A DNA stretch of 27,755 nucleotides from DRYM01 sp964564025 (lineage in GTDB: Archaea; Thermoproteota; Thermoprotei_A; EX4484-217-1): the NCBI GenBank assembly GCA_964564025.1, contig CAZLZO010000018.1, positions 1 through 27,755 of the forward strand. The letters are read 5' to 3'. Below are positions 7,416 through 15,882 of the stretch, piece after piece. A program made the translations under genes and the position numbers. The notes beneath the pieces are model-generated. The model did not search any database. It was not told the origin of the DNA and worked only from the letters and a program-made list of their open reading frames with translations. Each line of letters opens with the position of its first letter. Positions within the stretch are counted from its first letter, which is position 1.

Positions 7416-8381
7416 ATGAGTGACTCAATGATTAGTGGCATTACTGTGAATTTATTTAAGTTAATTCCTAGTAAAGATAGGATTGATATTAATTATATTC
7501 CATCGGAAGAGAGATCGCTTATCAATGACTATGTGCATAAGCTCGATGAGTATGGGTGCATATCTGGCCCCCAGTATGGGGATTATCTAGGACTTAAGTC
7601 AGGCGTTTACTTTGTATGCAATAACGAAGTACCTGAAGGTTTTCAATATCAGACTCTAAGCATCGATTCAAGCTCTTATGTAATGAAATACATTATACTC
7701 AAATACATGAAAAGAAGAATTGAGGAACTAGCAAGTGAAGACGAGGTCTTCTTGCCAAGGAAGTGGTCAGAGTACAGTCAAATTACATTGTGTGAAAATC
7801 ACGCAATTAAGCAGTCAGAGCCATGGAAGCTCTTTACGATAAGAGAATGCTTAACATTAAGAGTTGAACATATACCATTAGAAGGAAAGAACGCACTATT
7901 TCTGCTTGCAGATGTAAAAGTTAGGAGATTTAGCAACCTCTCATTAGCTAAAATAATCGAAGTACTACTTCAAAAAGGCCTTAGCTTAGATAGAATAGAA
8001 GACATCCTCAAAAATCATTTCTATAGATGCGTTATAAATGACCATTATCATGACTGTCTCTTAAAGCATCTAAATGAAAAAGAGGCTAGAGTAACTATAG
8101 ACGATACAGAGCAAACTCTACCAATAACTAAAATATTCTTGAATCCCCATCCGAAGTTTACTAGAGATTTTATAGAAATAGTTCTAGGTGAGAATCTAGG
8201 AGCAATTGATAAGATAAGGATGGTCTTAGGTAGACAAAGACCTAAAAAGAAAATAGAAAATACAGTCAGATTAATAAATAAGTTGTTAATAGAAAAGAAA
8301 GTATTTCCTATAATTTTAAGCAATGTGAACTATCACCTAAAGGCTGTTCCTCAGAAAATTGTTATTATAGGTGAAGAGTGA
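7416..8381 (+). CDS. Short-Argonaute partner (Aga1-like, N-lobe/APAZ-like protein)
   Basis: About 321 residues from ATG 7416, chosen because GGGAGAG lies about seven bases upstream; an in-frame ATG at 7401 would add five residues. There is no nuclease, SIR2 or TIR motif. The C-terminal third resembles the linker/APAZ portion that joins N and MID lobes in long Argonautes: ITKIFLNPHPKFTRDFIEIV near 245-264, then KVFPIILSNVNYHLKAVPQK close to the end. Its stop codon overlaps the start of the MID-PIWI gene (TGATG), so the two are coupled and probably form a 1:1 complex. In the Sulfolobus islandicus system the partner Aga1 binds Ago and completes a guide-dependent sensor. I infer the same role here from position and the C-terminal pattern; sequence recognition of the N-terminal part is weak. 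Confidence 0.65.
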   Translation: MSDSMISGITVNLFKLIPSKDRIDINYIPSEERSLINDYVHKLDEYGCISGPQYGDYLGLKSGVYFVCNNEVPEGFQYQTLSIDSSSYVMKYIILKYMKRRIEELASEDEVFLPRKWSEYSQITLCENHAIKQSEPWKLFTIRECLTLRVEHIPLEGKNALFLLADVKVRRFSNLSLAKIIEVLLQKGLSLDRIEDILKNHFYRCVINDHYHDCLLKHLNEKEARVTIDDTEQTLPITKIFLNPHPKFTRDFIEIVLGENLGAIDKIRMVLGRQRPKKKIENTVRLINKLLIEKKVFPIILSNVNYHLKAVPQKIVIIGEE

Positions 8382-9820
8382 TGAGTGATGAAGGTATAGA
8401 GAACATACTATTTTTACCTGGACATCGACTGGAAATGCCAAGCCTCCTTTTCCGAGGCGACAACCCAGCTATCACACCATATTTTGGGCTAGTAAACTAT
8501 GGACCCTACGAAATGCCACCTTTGCATCGCAAAAATATAATCATATTACACCCTAAAAATGCCGAGTTCGAAGCTATTGCTAGTAAGGTTAAGGAAGCAC
8601 TCAGCAATGGTTATGGTAGATACTTCCCTGGAGGATTCGCCGACATCTTTGGAATAGATATAGATTTCAGGCTCCAAGAAATAGATAGATATGATTTATA
8701 CAGCTACAAGATGACTGCTAAGAAATACTATAATGAGTTCTCAAGAGAATGCTCTAATATTGATGAATGCTTCCCTGTATTGCTCATGAATAAAGTACCT
8801 AAGGGTCTCTATGAATCTCTTTACACCGAAGTAAAGTACGTATTTAGCATTAATGGAATTCCTACTCAAGTGATAACTTACGAAACCTTTTCAGATACTA
8901 TGCGGTTCAAGTGGTCTATATTCCCATTAGCACTACAAATCTTCGTGAAGATGGGAGGGGTTCCTTTCATACTTTATAATCGCTTAGACCTACCAAAGGA
9001 TGAGGCTGTTGTAATTATAGGTTTAGGATTATCAAAGATACATCTTCCGAATCGAGAGCGCAGATATGTTGGATTTGCGCTAGCCTTTGAAGCCGACGGG
9101 AGATGGCGCTTAATGAAATGGAGTCCGCAACCCTACAGTAGAGGTAAGCTAGCAGATATGCTAAGAAAACTTATACAAGATGCAGTTGACGACGTTTTAA
9201 GAACATATGCTGTTCCAAAACCAAAGAAAATACACATAATAATTCATTATTCAGGGAAAAATGTAAGCGTATGGGAAGAAGAATACCTTAAGAAAGCTGC
9301 CATAGAACTAGAGTATATTCAAAACATTAAAGTAATTCCATATATCGTCAAAATACAAGAATCAATGTATAGAACATACGATGAGGAAAATCTCTGCCTC
9401 GATACCGATGGCAAGCCTACTTATTTGACTAATGTAGGTACAGTAATTAGATTAAAGGATGACCTATTTATGCTTAACACTACAGGTTGCACTCTTGTTC
9501 AATCTACTATGGGAGGGATAATTCAGAAACCAAATGCTCAAGGCTCTCCTTCCCCGCTTATAGTTAGTATTAAAAGACTCAACGGAATAGAATATAAACT
9601 CGATGATGTAGAACTAATCAAATCAGTTTTCTATATGGCTAGAATGAACTACACATCTATTAATAATCCAGTATCAAAGTTACCCATGTCAACAAAATAC
9701 TCCAAATTACTGGCATATGTTACGGCAAGATTGTCTTATCGGTATTATGAAGAAGAGGAGAATATAGATATAAATTCACTAATTCCTGACAAATTAAAAA
9801 AGGTGTTGTGGTTCATCTGA
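8381..9820 (+). CDS. Short prokaryotic Argonaute (MID-PIWI), catalytically inactive
   Basis: About 479 residues from ATG 8381 (GGTGA six bases upstream; GTG 8378 adds one residue). After a short lead with YFGLVNYGPYE, the MID domain shows the 5'-phosphate-pocket pattern: INGIPTQVITYETF near 158-171 (Gln164), then FKWSIFPLALQIFVKMGG near 177-194 (Lys191). PIWI follows. The strand that normally ends in the first catalytic aspartate reads VVIIGLGLSK (Asp replaced by Gly near 217), and the usual RDG reads YSG (Asp replaced by Ser near 292), so target cutting is not expected. The end has SPLIVSIKRLNG and the PIWI-terminal MARMNYTSINNPVSKLPMST. There are no N or PAZ domains, which makes it a short Argonaute. 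It should bind a guide and sense complementary invader nucleic acid, then signal to the membrane protein encoded convergently at 9813-10844. Confidence 0.85.
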   Translation: MSDEGIENILFLPGHRLEMPSLLFRGDNPAITPYFGLVNYGPYEMPPLHRKNIIILHPKNAEFEAIASKVKEALSNGYGRYFPGGFADIFGIDIDFRLQEIDRYDLYSYKMTAKKYYNEFSRECSNIDECFPVLLMNKVPKGLYESLYTEVKYVFSINGIPTQVITYETFSDTMRFKWSIFPLALQIFVKMGGVPFILYNRLDLPKDEAVVIIGLGLSKIHLPNRERRYVGFALAFEADGRWRLMKWSPQPYSRGKLADMLRKLIQDAVDDVLRTYAVPKPKKIHIIIHYSGKNVSVWEEEYLKKAAIELEYIQNIKVIPYIVKIQESMYRTYDEENLCLDTDGKPTYLTNVGTVIRLKDDLFMLNTTGCTLVQSTMGGIIQKPNAQGSPSPLIVSIKRLNGIEYKLDDVELIKSVFYMARMNYTSINNPVSKLPMSTKYSKLLAYVTARLSYRYYEEEENIDINSLIPDKLKKVLWFI

Positions 9821-10844
9821 GCTTTCTTATTTTTGATTTTAACTCGTTTAGGGCTATCTTCTTGTGTTTTATTTTCTTCCGTAGACTCCTGCCTGATGGA
9901 GTAAGTCTTATAGTTAAAGATGCCATTAGAGAAGCAATACCCCCAACATAGGGTCTTACAATATCAGCTAGTTGCCTTATGGTACTAGCGACAAAGAAAG
10001 CTATGAGTATAGTCCCTCCAATGTAGCTCAGAATAATATTGTATAATAGGCCCAAAAATATACTAGTTATACTTCCTAACACTAGAGTAGCGGTTAGTAT
10101 ATTTCTTATCTTATTTAGTAAACTATCATAGTATGCATTATATTCCTGAGTTAAATTCTCATACTCATGTTCTATTAAGCTAACTATTTTCTTTCTTATC
10201 TCAAATTCCTCCTGTAACTGTTTTGCTCTCTGTACAAAATATTGGAAGAAAGATGGAAGGCCTCCTAGACCTTCAGATATTAATACCTTGTCTTGGTCTA
10301 GTTCAACCAGATAGTGTTGGACTATTTCTCTGGCATCAGGTTCACTTAATAATTCTCTGAAGTATGACGCTTTTTCTCCGTGATGATCGCTTATCTTAAT
10401 TAATATTCTATTAATTTCAGGACTGTATTCACCAGTAAGCTCCGTAATTGCTATGGTTTTGACGAGATTAGATAAAATTGTACTTGTAGCGATATTTCTT
10501 ATTGTTTGCAGAGCGTACTCCTTAATGGTTTGTCCAAGTTTTGCTTTCACAGCTTCGGAAACTATTTCTATGATCTCCTGTGCCTCTCTAGATAGATAAT
10601 GCTTATATCTATTGTACACTTTACTTATATACTCAAGAAGCAGTCTACTCGCCTCGTAATCTTCAAGTACGAACACCGAATGATATAATGCAACAATAAA
10701 TGGCTCTATTGCGCTCCAAGGTCTTCTGGCTCCAGCATCCAGCTCTTGCTTTAACATACTTACAGCAATTTTCCGCAGCCTGGCATCGTCGCTTAAAATA
10801 TAACGAGGGATGTCATCGAATTCCCAGGTCTCGCTTAGCATCAT
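9813..10844 (-). CDS. Aga2-like membrane effector of the short-Argonaute system
   Basis: This is a 343-residue protein. Residues 1-245 are soluble and helical, with a coiled-coil-like stretch at about 200-245 (RAKQLQEEFEIRKKIVSLIE). Two adjacent hydrophobic helices follow at about 249-268 and 270-288, then an amphipathic segment (GGIASLMASLTIRL) and a strongly basic tail (SLRKKIKHKKIALNELKSK). The gene is convergent with the Argonaute gene and their ends overlap by eight bases. In S. islandicus, Aga2 is a toxic membrane protein that binds anionic phospholipids through a basic region and depolarises the cell. The two helices, basic tail and neighbourhood fit that role. I infer family membership from architecture, not from a sequence search. 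It may be co-transcribed with the two small genes upstream (10877-11369); a purine-rich AGGGG precedes the ATG. Confidence 0.65.
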   Translation of the reverse strand: MMLSETWEFDDIPRYILSDDARLRKIAVSMLKQELDAGARRPWSAIEPFIVALYHSVFVLEDYEASRLLLEYISKVYNRYKHYLSREAQEIIEIVSEAVKAKLGQTIKEYALQTIRNIATSTILSNLVKTIAITELTGEYSPEINRILIKISDHHGEKASYFRELLSEPDAREIVQHYLVELDQDKVLISEGLGGLPSFFQYFVQRAKQLQEEFEIRKKIVSLIEHEYENLTQEYNAYYDSLLNKIRNILTATLVLGSITSIFLGLLYNIILSYIGGTILIAFFVASTIRQLADIVRPYVGGIASLMASLTIRLTPSGRSLRKKIKHKKIALNELKSKIRKLR

Positions 10845-10876
10845 TTTAACCCCTATAATATTAGTTCCTATGGAGC

Positions 10877-11179
10877 CTAACCTCTCTTTCGGTCCCTATA
10901 AGTGAGCTTTTCCTTAGGGTACTCGCCGGAAGATAGTATGTGTAGCCTCTCTCTAACTCTCTGCCTGTACTCCAATGCTAAGTCTATTATTACTTTAAAC
11001 TCCTCGTTATCCCATTCACCATTAGGAAATAGGAGTTTTATTAAGCCGCTAGTTATCTTCATGACGGCCCTCTCGTCTCTTATCGTGGGGTTCTCCGAGA
11101 ATTCCACGAAACGGGTTTTGTTTGCGTAGGTGTCTTTACGCATTTCATGCATAAGTTCCGCGAAGTAGTCCGAAACCAT
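10877..11179 (-). pseudogene. Fragment resembling the C-terminus of a BrxL-like Lon-related protein
   Basis: The 100 residues read like the last part of the Lon-related BREX protein BrxL: SDYFAELMHEMRK at 3-15, IRDERAVMKITSGLIKLLFP at 33-52, and a closing helix with ALEYRQRVRERL. BrxL is a AAA+ protein of about 680 residues with a Lon-like C-terminal part, and none of the ATPase motifs are present here. It may be a 5'-deleted remnant of a former BREX-type locus, or a stand-alone small protein using the same domain. It overlaps the upstream small frame by 35 bases in another frame. That upstream frame ends in RLRHGFGL, and GFGL-SDYFAE would be a natural BrxL junction, so a frameshift may lie near 11170. 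Family assignment is from pattern memory and needs a search. Confidence 0.5.
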
Positions 11180-11369
11180 GCCGTAGCCTTATGGGAGGTG
11201 ATAGCGTGCCTGCTTGTTTTTCGGCAATTATTGTTATTGCTGTTCTCGGTATTTTTCTAATGTTATCAACGAGTTCGTCTATGCCTACGTTAGCTCTGTA
11301 TGTGAATGAGCCTAGCTTTTTACCGTCTGCTAGAACATCTATTCTGTATGTAAGCACACTGGACCCCAT
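11145..11369 (-). CDS. Small hypothetical protein (74 residues)
   Basis: This is a 74-residue frame encoding a probable beta-rich small domain: LTYRIDVLADGKKLGSFTYR, then a helix (GIDELVDNIRKI) and a strand (TAITIIAEK). I do not recognise the family. It ends within the start of the BrxL-like fragment, 35 bases overlapping in a different frame, so it is either coupled to that gene or is its frameshifted upstream piece. It heads the minus-strand group that leads into the Aga2-like gene. The pattern of two strands and a helix would also fit a small DNA-binding or regulatory fold; nothing decides this. Confidence 0.4.
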   Translation of the reverse strand: MGSSVLTYRIDVLADGKKLGSFTYRANVGIDELVDNIRKIPRTAITIIAEKQAGTLSPPIRLRHGFGLLRGTYA

Positions 11370-11483
11370 AGAATACAGAGCGTTTTAAAGGGAATCGTAA
11401 ACCGAAAAATCAGGTGTTTAGCTTAAGATTTTGCTATAATAATTATTACCCTTGCTTCAATAGTTTATTTTGGTGGATAGTTT

Positions 11484-12043
11484 ATGGATGATTCATTCTT
11501 TAAAATATTTAGTATAGTGGATGGTGAGCTTGGTTTTTACGAGGAGAAGGTTTTGTCTTTGGATGAGGTTAGGGATGTTTTGTTTAGGTTTCCTTTTGTG
11601 TTTTGAGGGATGTTGTTTTGGGTGATAGGGTTGCTGAGTTTGTTATTGTTGTTAGGGAGAAGGGAGGGTTTGATGTTTATGTTCCGTTTTTTGACTGGTA
11701 CAGTAAGGGTAGTGCGGTTGAGAATAGGGAGAGCTTGTTTTGGAGTTTGGAGGAGCAGTTGGAGCTTATTGATGATGAGGTTATCGAGTTTGAGTCTAGG
11801 CTTAGGGAGTCTAGGTCTAAGCGTGCTGAGGAGTTGAGGAGGAGTATTAGGGAAGCATTTGGTGTTAGGCGTGTTAGGATAGGTAATGTTGTAGCCGTTG
11901 TTGTAGTTGATAAGTTGTCGGAGGCTTTTAAAAAAGTAGTGGATGCTGCCAATGAAATTATTAGCACAGAAGTATACGCTATGGAAATAAAAGCCTACTG
12001 CAGGAACAATGAATGCATATACGTAACGAACAGATACATATAG
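11484..12043 (+). pseudogene. Hypothetical protein split by a frameshift
   Basis: From ATG 11484 (GGTGG about ten bases upstream) the frame encodes 40 residues ending in SLDEVRDVLFRFPFVF and stops at TGA 11604-11606. Shifting back one base lets translation continue without a break to 12043, giving RDVVLGDRVAEFVIVVREKG, a helical, charged middle (LEEQLELIDDEVIEFESRLR) and a C-terminal alpha/beta part with VVAVVVVDKLSEAFKK. The composite is about 186 residues. Alternatively the second frame starts at TTG 11603, overlapping the stop as TTGA, so two coupled small proteins are possible. The middle looks like a coiled coil. I do not recognise a family. The strong G/T bias of the coding strand differs from the A-rich operon that follows. 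Confidence 0.45.
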
Positions 12044-12272
12044 AGGAAAACTATTAACTAAAGCTTTAAGCATGATCGGTTTTTTGTAGAGTGTTTTTTA
12101 CCTTAATAATGTTGTTAGCGTCGTATTCTGTTTAAATGATATGTTATTTCATTAAATGCCTTAGATTAAATGCTTGATACAGCAACTTTTCATGAAAATT
12201 TAACTATACTTATTTACACTAATTATTATTGATAGCTACATTATGCTTGTTGGATAATTTAGGGTTAAAGTA

Positions 12273-14027
12273 ATGAGTAGTGATGTAACGGCATCTAAAA
12301 TTAATCAATATTTAAGAACATTAGAAGAATTCGCTATGAATCTTAATCCTCCTGAGAAACCATTATTAGCTGATAATCCTTATTATAGATCAGTTAAAGT
12401 TCATGAGGACAAGCTCTTTCATATATATTATGCTTATTATGGCTATGGTAAAACATACGGTGTAGGTCTTAAATTCTATCATGAGGCTAGAGCAGGAGAG
12501 CTTAAGGGAATATGGGACGCAATATTAATTAACTTAAGAGAGATGCTAAGTGAATGTTATCAATTTAAAACGCTAGTTAATAAAATACCAAGCAGCATAC
12601 CAGTAGCGCTTATATTAGCTACTTTACAGAGCGCTTTAGCTATAGAGAAACTCATAGAGACCCCAAAGTGTAGACATATATTTTCGACATTAACAATACC
12701 ACCATATCTAAATTTAAAGAAAACTATCGAAAATATCGCCTTAACTAAAGTGATGGATGACGTAGATAAAGTAGACTATGCTATTTCGGAAATCATGGCA
12801 TTTACAAGAAAACCTATTACAATAATTTTCGATGAATTCGAAAGTACTATCACCCTTATAGCACCGCAAGCTAGGCTTTCTGATTTCTTATATGAGCTAG
12901 GTAATTTAATGAGAAAACTTTACGATAGAGGTAAAAAGAAATTAAGACTTGTTCTTCTACTTCAAAAAGCCTTGTTTACTGAAGATGAAAGAAAAAGATT
13001 TGAAGAACAAATTCAACATGGTTATGCAGGCAGCCCTTCTGCAATAGCTGGAATATTAGTAAAGAGAGAAATTAGAACCTATGAACCTGAAGTATACGTT
13101 AAGTACATAGAAGAAGCATTACATAGGCTTTCCAGTAAATTTTCAGAAAAAATACTAGAGAACACTATTGACACCATGGGGCTTAATAGGTTTAGGAAAG
13201 CCTTAGAAAATAATCTAATTGGGTTAAGCAATATACCTCCGCGTATAGCATTTCCACTGGTTAGAAATATTGTTGTAGAGATAGCAACTAGAGCTTTAAG
13301 GAATAAGATATATAGTTCACGTATTTTGAATGAAATAATTCATCCTATAATAAACGAATATGTTAAAGTAAATGAAATATTAAGATTTTACTTTAGAAAA
13401 GACGAGATAAGCAAAATAGATTATGAAACATTAGCGAACGCTTCTTACGAATTATTACGAAGCATTTCAAGAGAGATACGCGATAAAGAGTTGCTTAAGG
13501 TAAGCGGTAAAAACATTACCTATCCAGGTTCATGGATGTTCAGAAAACACAGGGTAAAAGGAGGATCGTTGGACATAGTTATTAACGCAATAATAGTTAG
13601 GTTTAAGAAAATCCCTGCCAAGTCAACAATATCCTCTTTATGTAATACTCTTTTAAAGAAACATGTAAGTAATATTAATAAATATATTGAAGGAATAACG
13701 GCAAGTATTGGTAAAAATATAAATACAATAAATGTAAAAATAACCGTCGTTATACTTAAAATCCCTGAAATATTACTGACACCTCTTCAACAGGCTACCG
13801 AACTGGCTTTACATAAATTACAGGATGAACTTAAGAAAAATAAGATGTTAAAGAGGTTTTCATTTAACGTAAACTATAGAGTTTTAATCCATAGTCTAGA
13901 TGAAGACGTGCCCATAACATTGTACTACATAGGCAGTAATGCTAAGCCGTCAGACTACTCTCTTGACAATTATCTTGCTCATCGAAAAGAGGATCTAATA
14001 AGTGAGCTTAAAAACTATTTCATTTAA
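12273..14027 (+). CDS. P-loop (AAA-type) ATPase, first gene of a DISARM-like operon
   Basis: This is a 584-residue protein. Walker A is YYGYGKTYG at about 55-63 (GxGKT with Lys60) and Walker B is PITIIFDEFE at about 181-190 (Asp187, Glu188), followed by a sensor-like strand (LRLVLLLQKALF). This order and the DEFE motif resemble the ATPases of BREX (BrxC/BrxD-like) and other defence P-loop proteins, but I cannot name a family. The C-terminal half is helical, with basic stretches near RFKKIPAKST, and may bind DNA or partner proteins. It is separated from the next gene by about 26 bases and lies on the same strand as the six genes that follow. The likely role is energy-dependent assembly or sensing in the anti-invader complex. 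Upstream, TTTAGGGTTAAAG leads into the ATG without a clear Shine-Dalgarno motif. Confidence 0.75.
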   Translation: MSSDVTASKINQYLRTLEEFAMNLNPPEKPLLADNPYYRSVKVHEDKLFHIYYAYYGYGKTYGVGLKFYHEARAGELKGIWDAILINLREMLSECYQFKTLVNKIPSSIPVALILATLQSALAIEKLIETPKCRHIFSTLTIPPYLNLKKTIENIALTKVMDDVDKVDYAISEIMAFTRKPITIIFDEFESTITLIAPQARLSDFLYELGNLMRKLYDRGKKKLRLVLLLQKALFTEDERKRFEEQIQHGYAGSPSAIAGILVKREIRTYEPEVYVKYIEEALHRLSSKFSEKILENTIDTMGLNRFRKALENNLIGLSNIPPRIAFPLVRNIVVEIATRALRNKIYSSRILNEIIHPIINEYVKVNEILRFYFRKDEISKIDYETLANASYELLRSISREIRDKELLKVSGKNITYPGSWMFRKHRVKGGSLDIVINAIIVRFKKIPAKSTISSLCNTLLKKHVSNINKYIEGITASIGKNINTINVKITVVILKIPEILLTPLQQATELALHKLQDELKKNKMLKRFSFNVNYRVLIHSLDEDVPITLYYIGSNAKPSDYSLDNYLAHRKEDLISELKNYFI

Positions 14028-14053
14028 GGTTAAAATATAGTGAGGTGAGAACA

Positions 14054-15235
14054 TTGTTCCTTAAAGATAGGGTAGATCTAGCAGCTAACGCGTTATATGA
14101 TTTCTTTAATAAAACCTTTGCTAAAAAAGCTAATATACCTAGGAGTAAAAAAACACAATACATTACCCAAACATTAAATATGCTTATAGAATTATTTATT
14201 AAAGGATATTATGCCCCAATGGCTAGAGTAGAGGACTTATTACCCTATATTTATGTGCTAGACCAGATTAATCTATGTAGCAAAGAAGCAAATTGCAAAC
14301 AATTTAACAAGCTGATTAACTGGGCTTCTAATGCCAACTTAAAAATAGATAAGAATGACCCCTATGACTTAATTAGACTTATACTTGACGCATCCATAGA
14401 AGCATGTATAGGTTTAACGTTTACTTACAAAGATAAACCAACAATATTGGCAAGTAAATTAGGAGGAAACTTAGGATTGGTTTCTCTTAAAGGTTATTGT
14501 GACGTATTAAGAGGAATTTCAGATCTAGCAGCTACTCAGTTCCAACATGACTACTTATTTCACTTAAATGAAACAATTAAAGACTTATATAGATATTTCA
14601 AGAAGCTAAAACATGAAGTAGATTTAGAGCAAATATTGAAGCTAAGCGAAGACGAATGGGAGAAACTACGTGTATTCATAACAAGCAAGTTCCAGCCTAC
14701 TGCAAAGGCATTTCTACAACAAGTATTACTACTAAAGTTGCACTGGCCCTTACCACAGTTAAGTCGAGGTATAAAGGAGGCAAAAGGGTTCGTAACAAGA
14801 AAACCCGTAGAACCCACATACTTAGGTAGAATCACATCAGAGATAATTGATGCAATGATGTATAGATATTATGATGAGACTGTTCTACAGGGCTATGATA
14901 TAATAGCTAAAAGTTACTTCTATGTTCTGAAAGAATTAGCAAAAATTATAGAGAAAGGCTTCTCAGCAGGCTACTTAGAAACTTTACCCAGCATGAAAAT
15001 TATGGAAGAAGAAATAAATAATAGCATTGAGAATATGACAAATATCGCATCACAATACTTTAAGCGAAGAGGTATTCTAAGATTAGGTGAAGTGAAACAA
15101 GATGCAAAGGACTACGTATCTCAGCTATACTATTTAAATAAGCTAGCCATAGAATTTGATTTATTTAACCCGTTTTCAAACATAAGTAAATATGATATTA
15201 TTAAAATAATAACTCTTAATACTTTGGAAATATGA
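14054..15235 (+). CDS. Hypothetical helical protein, second gene of the DISARM-like operon
   Basis: About 393 residues, almost entirely predicted helical, with no P-loop, nuclease or methylase motif. The start is taken as TTG 14054 because GAGGTGAG ends five bases before it; GTG 14045 lies inside that motif. Cysteines cluster early (LCSKEANCKQF near 75-90) and again near SIEACIGL and KGYCDVL, but in no classical zinc-finger spacing. Positive residues are frequent around KFQPTAKAFLQQ and RGIKEAKGFVTRKPV, so nucleic-acid contact is possible. Because it is packed between the ATPase and the nuclease, it is probably a structural or specificity subunit of the same complex. I do not recognise the family. 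Its fold may be informative when modelled, because there are no obvious counterparts in standard DISARM. Confidence 0.7.
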   Translation: MFLKDRVDLAANALYDFFNKTFAKKANIPRSKKTQYITQTLNMLIELFIKGYYAPMARVEDLLPYIYVLDQINLCSKEANCKQFNKLINWASNANLKIDKNDPYDLIRLILDASIEACIGLTFTYKDKPTILASKLGGNLGLVSLKGYCDVLRGISDLAATQFQHDYLFHLNETIKDLYRYFKKLKHEVDLEQILKLSEDEWEKLRVFITSKFQPTAKAFLQQVLLLKLHWPLPQLSRGIKEAKGFVTRKPVEPTYLGRITSEIIDAMMYRYYDETVLQGYDIIAKSYFYVLKELAKIIEKGFSAGYLETLPSMKIMEEEINNSIENMTNIASQYFKRRGILRLGEVKQDAKDYVSQLYYLNKLAIEFDLFNPFSNISKYDIIKIITLNTLEI

Positions 15236-15258
15236 GAACATATTAATTCGCAAAGACG

Positions 15259-15881
15259 GTGCATACTTTGCCGTTAGGTGTTAAGAAGACCGCATGGCTT
15301 CTATCAGGATCTCTTTGTCCTCACTACAAACCCGTTAAGCACCATAAATGGAAAAGGGTAAGCAAAAAGCATGCTAGAACAGTTGAGATAGCTAAAAAAA
15401 AATTCTTGAAAGTAAAGGATATATCTGTTATAAAGAGTGCTTTGTGTTCCTGAAGTTAAAAGGAAGCGTTGATCTGCTTTGTTATAATGATAGTTCTAAC
15501 GAATTAAGAATTATTGAAGTTAAGTCATATACATTAGATAAGTTAAATCTTGCTGATGTACTTCAAGCATCATTATATAGGACTATTCTCGAAGATCTCG
15601 TAAAGAATATAGGGATCTCTAAAATCCATTGCTTAAATGGCACATTGATGGGATTAAATAGACATCTAGCAATCAATGCTAGTTTAGCCTACATTAACAA
15701 CAATCATAATGTAATCCTAATAAATCTAAGCGAAGACTCCGCAGATTTCACAAAATTATTATATCGTTACGTAGGTGTAAGTGGAGAACATATAGAATCC
15801 CTTAAAAGATATGTTATAATAGGTTCTTGGTGTAGATTTTGTTCAAATAATAAATGTCCATATGCTATAGGTGTTAGCTAA
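15259..15881 (+). pseudogene. Cas4-like PD-(D/E)XK nuclease, split by a frameshift
   Basis: Two overlapping frames (15259-15453 and 15444-15881) together give about 207 residues with a Cas4/RecB-type nuclease pattern. The first carries LLSGSLCPHYKP with the N-terminal cysteine. The second has LKGSVDLL (catalytic Asp), LRIIEVKSY (Glu-x-Lys) and QASLYRTIL (the Q-x3-Y motif). It ends with WCRFCSNNKCPYA, three cysteines that with the first would hold a [4Fe-4S] cluster. A one-base backward shift near 15441 joins the pieces as SAL-FVFLKLKGSVD. No classical slippery heptamer is visible. It is therefore a recent mutation, a sequencing indel, or unusual recoding. Cas4-like enzymes cut or resect DNA ends; here the protein would be the operon's nuclease, in the place of DrmC in DISARM. 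The end is followed at once by the helicase start. Confidence 0.75.
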
Positions 15882-15882
15882 A

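Noticed and set aside
8048..8323. Minus-strand 91-residue frame inside the Aga1-like gene
   Set aside because: It is a shadow of the sense gene, with no start signals or motif.
11537..12073. Minus-strand frame of 178 residues opposite 11484-12043
   Set aside because: The product is low complexity (Asn, Leu, Pro and Thr runs) produced by the G/T-rich sense strand; the sense strand gives a better charged, coiled-coil-like protein.
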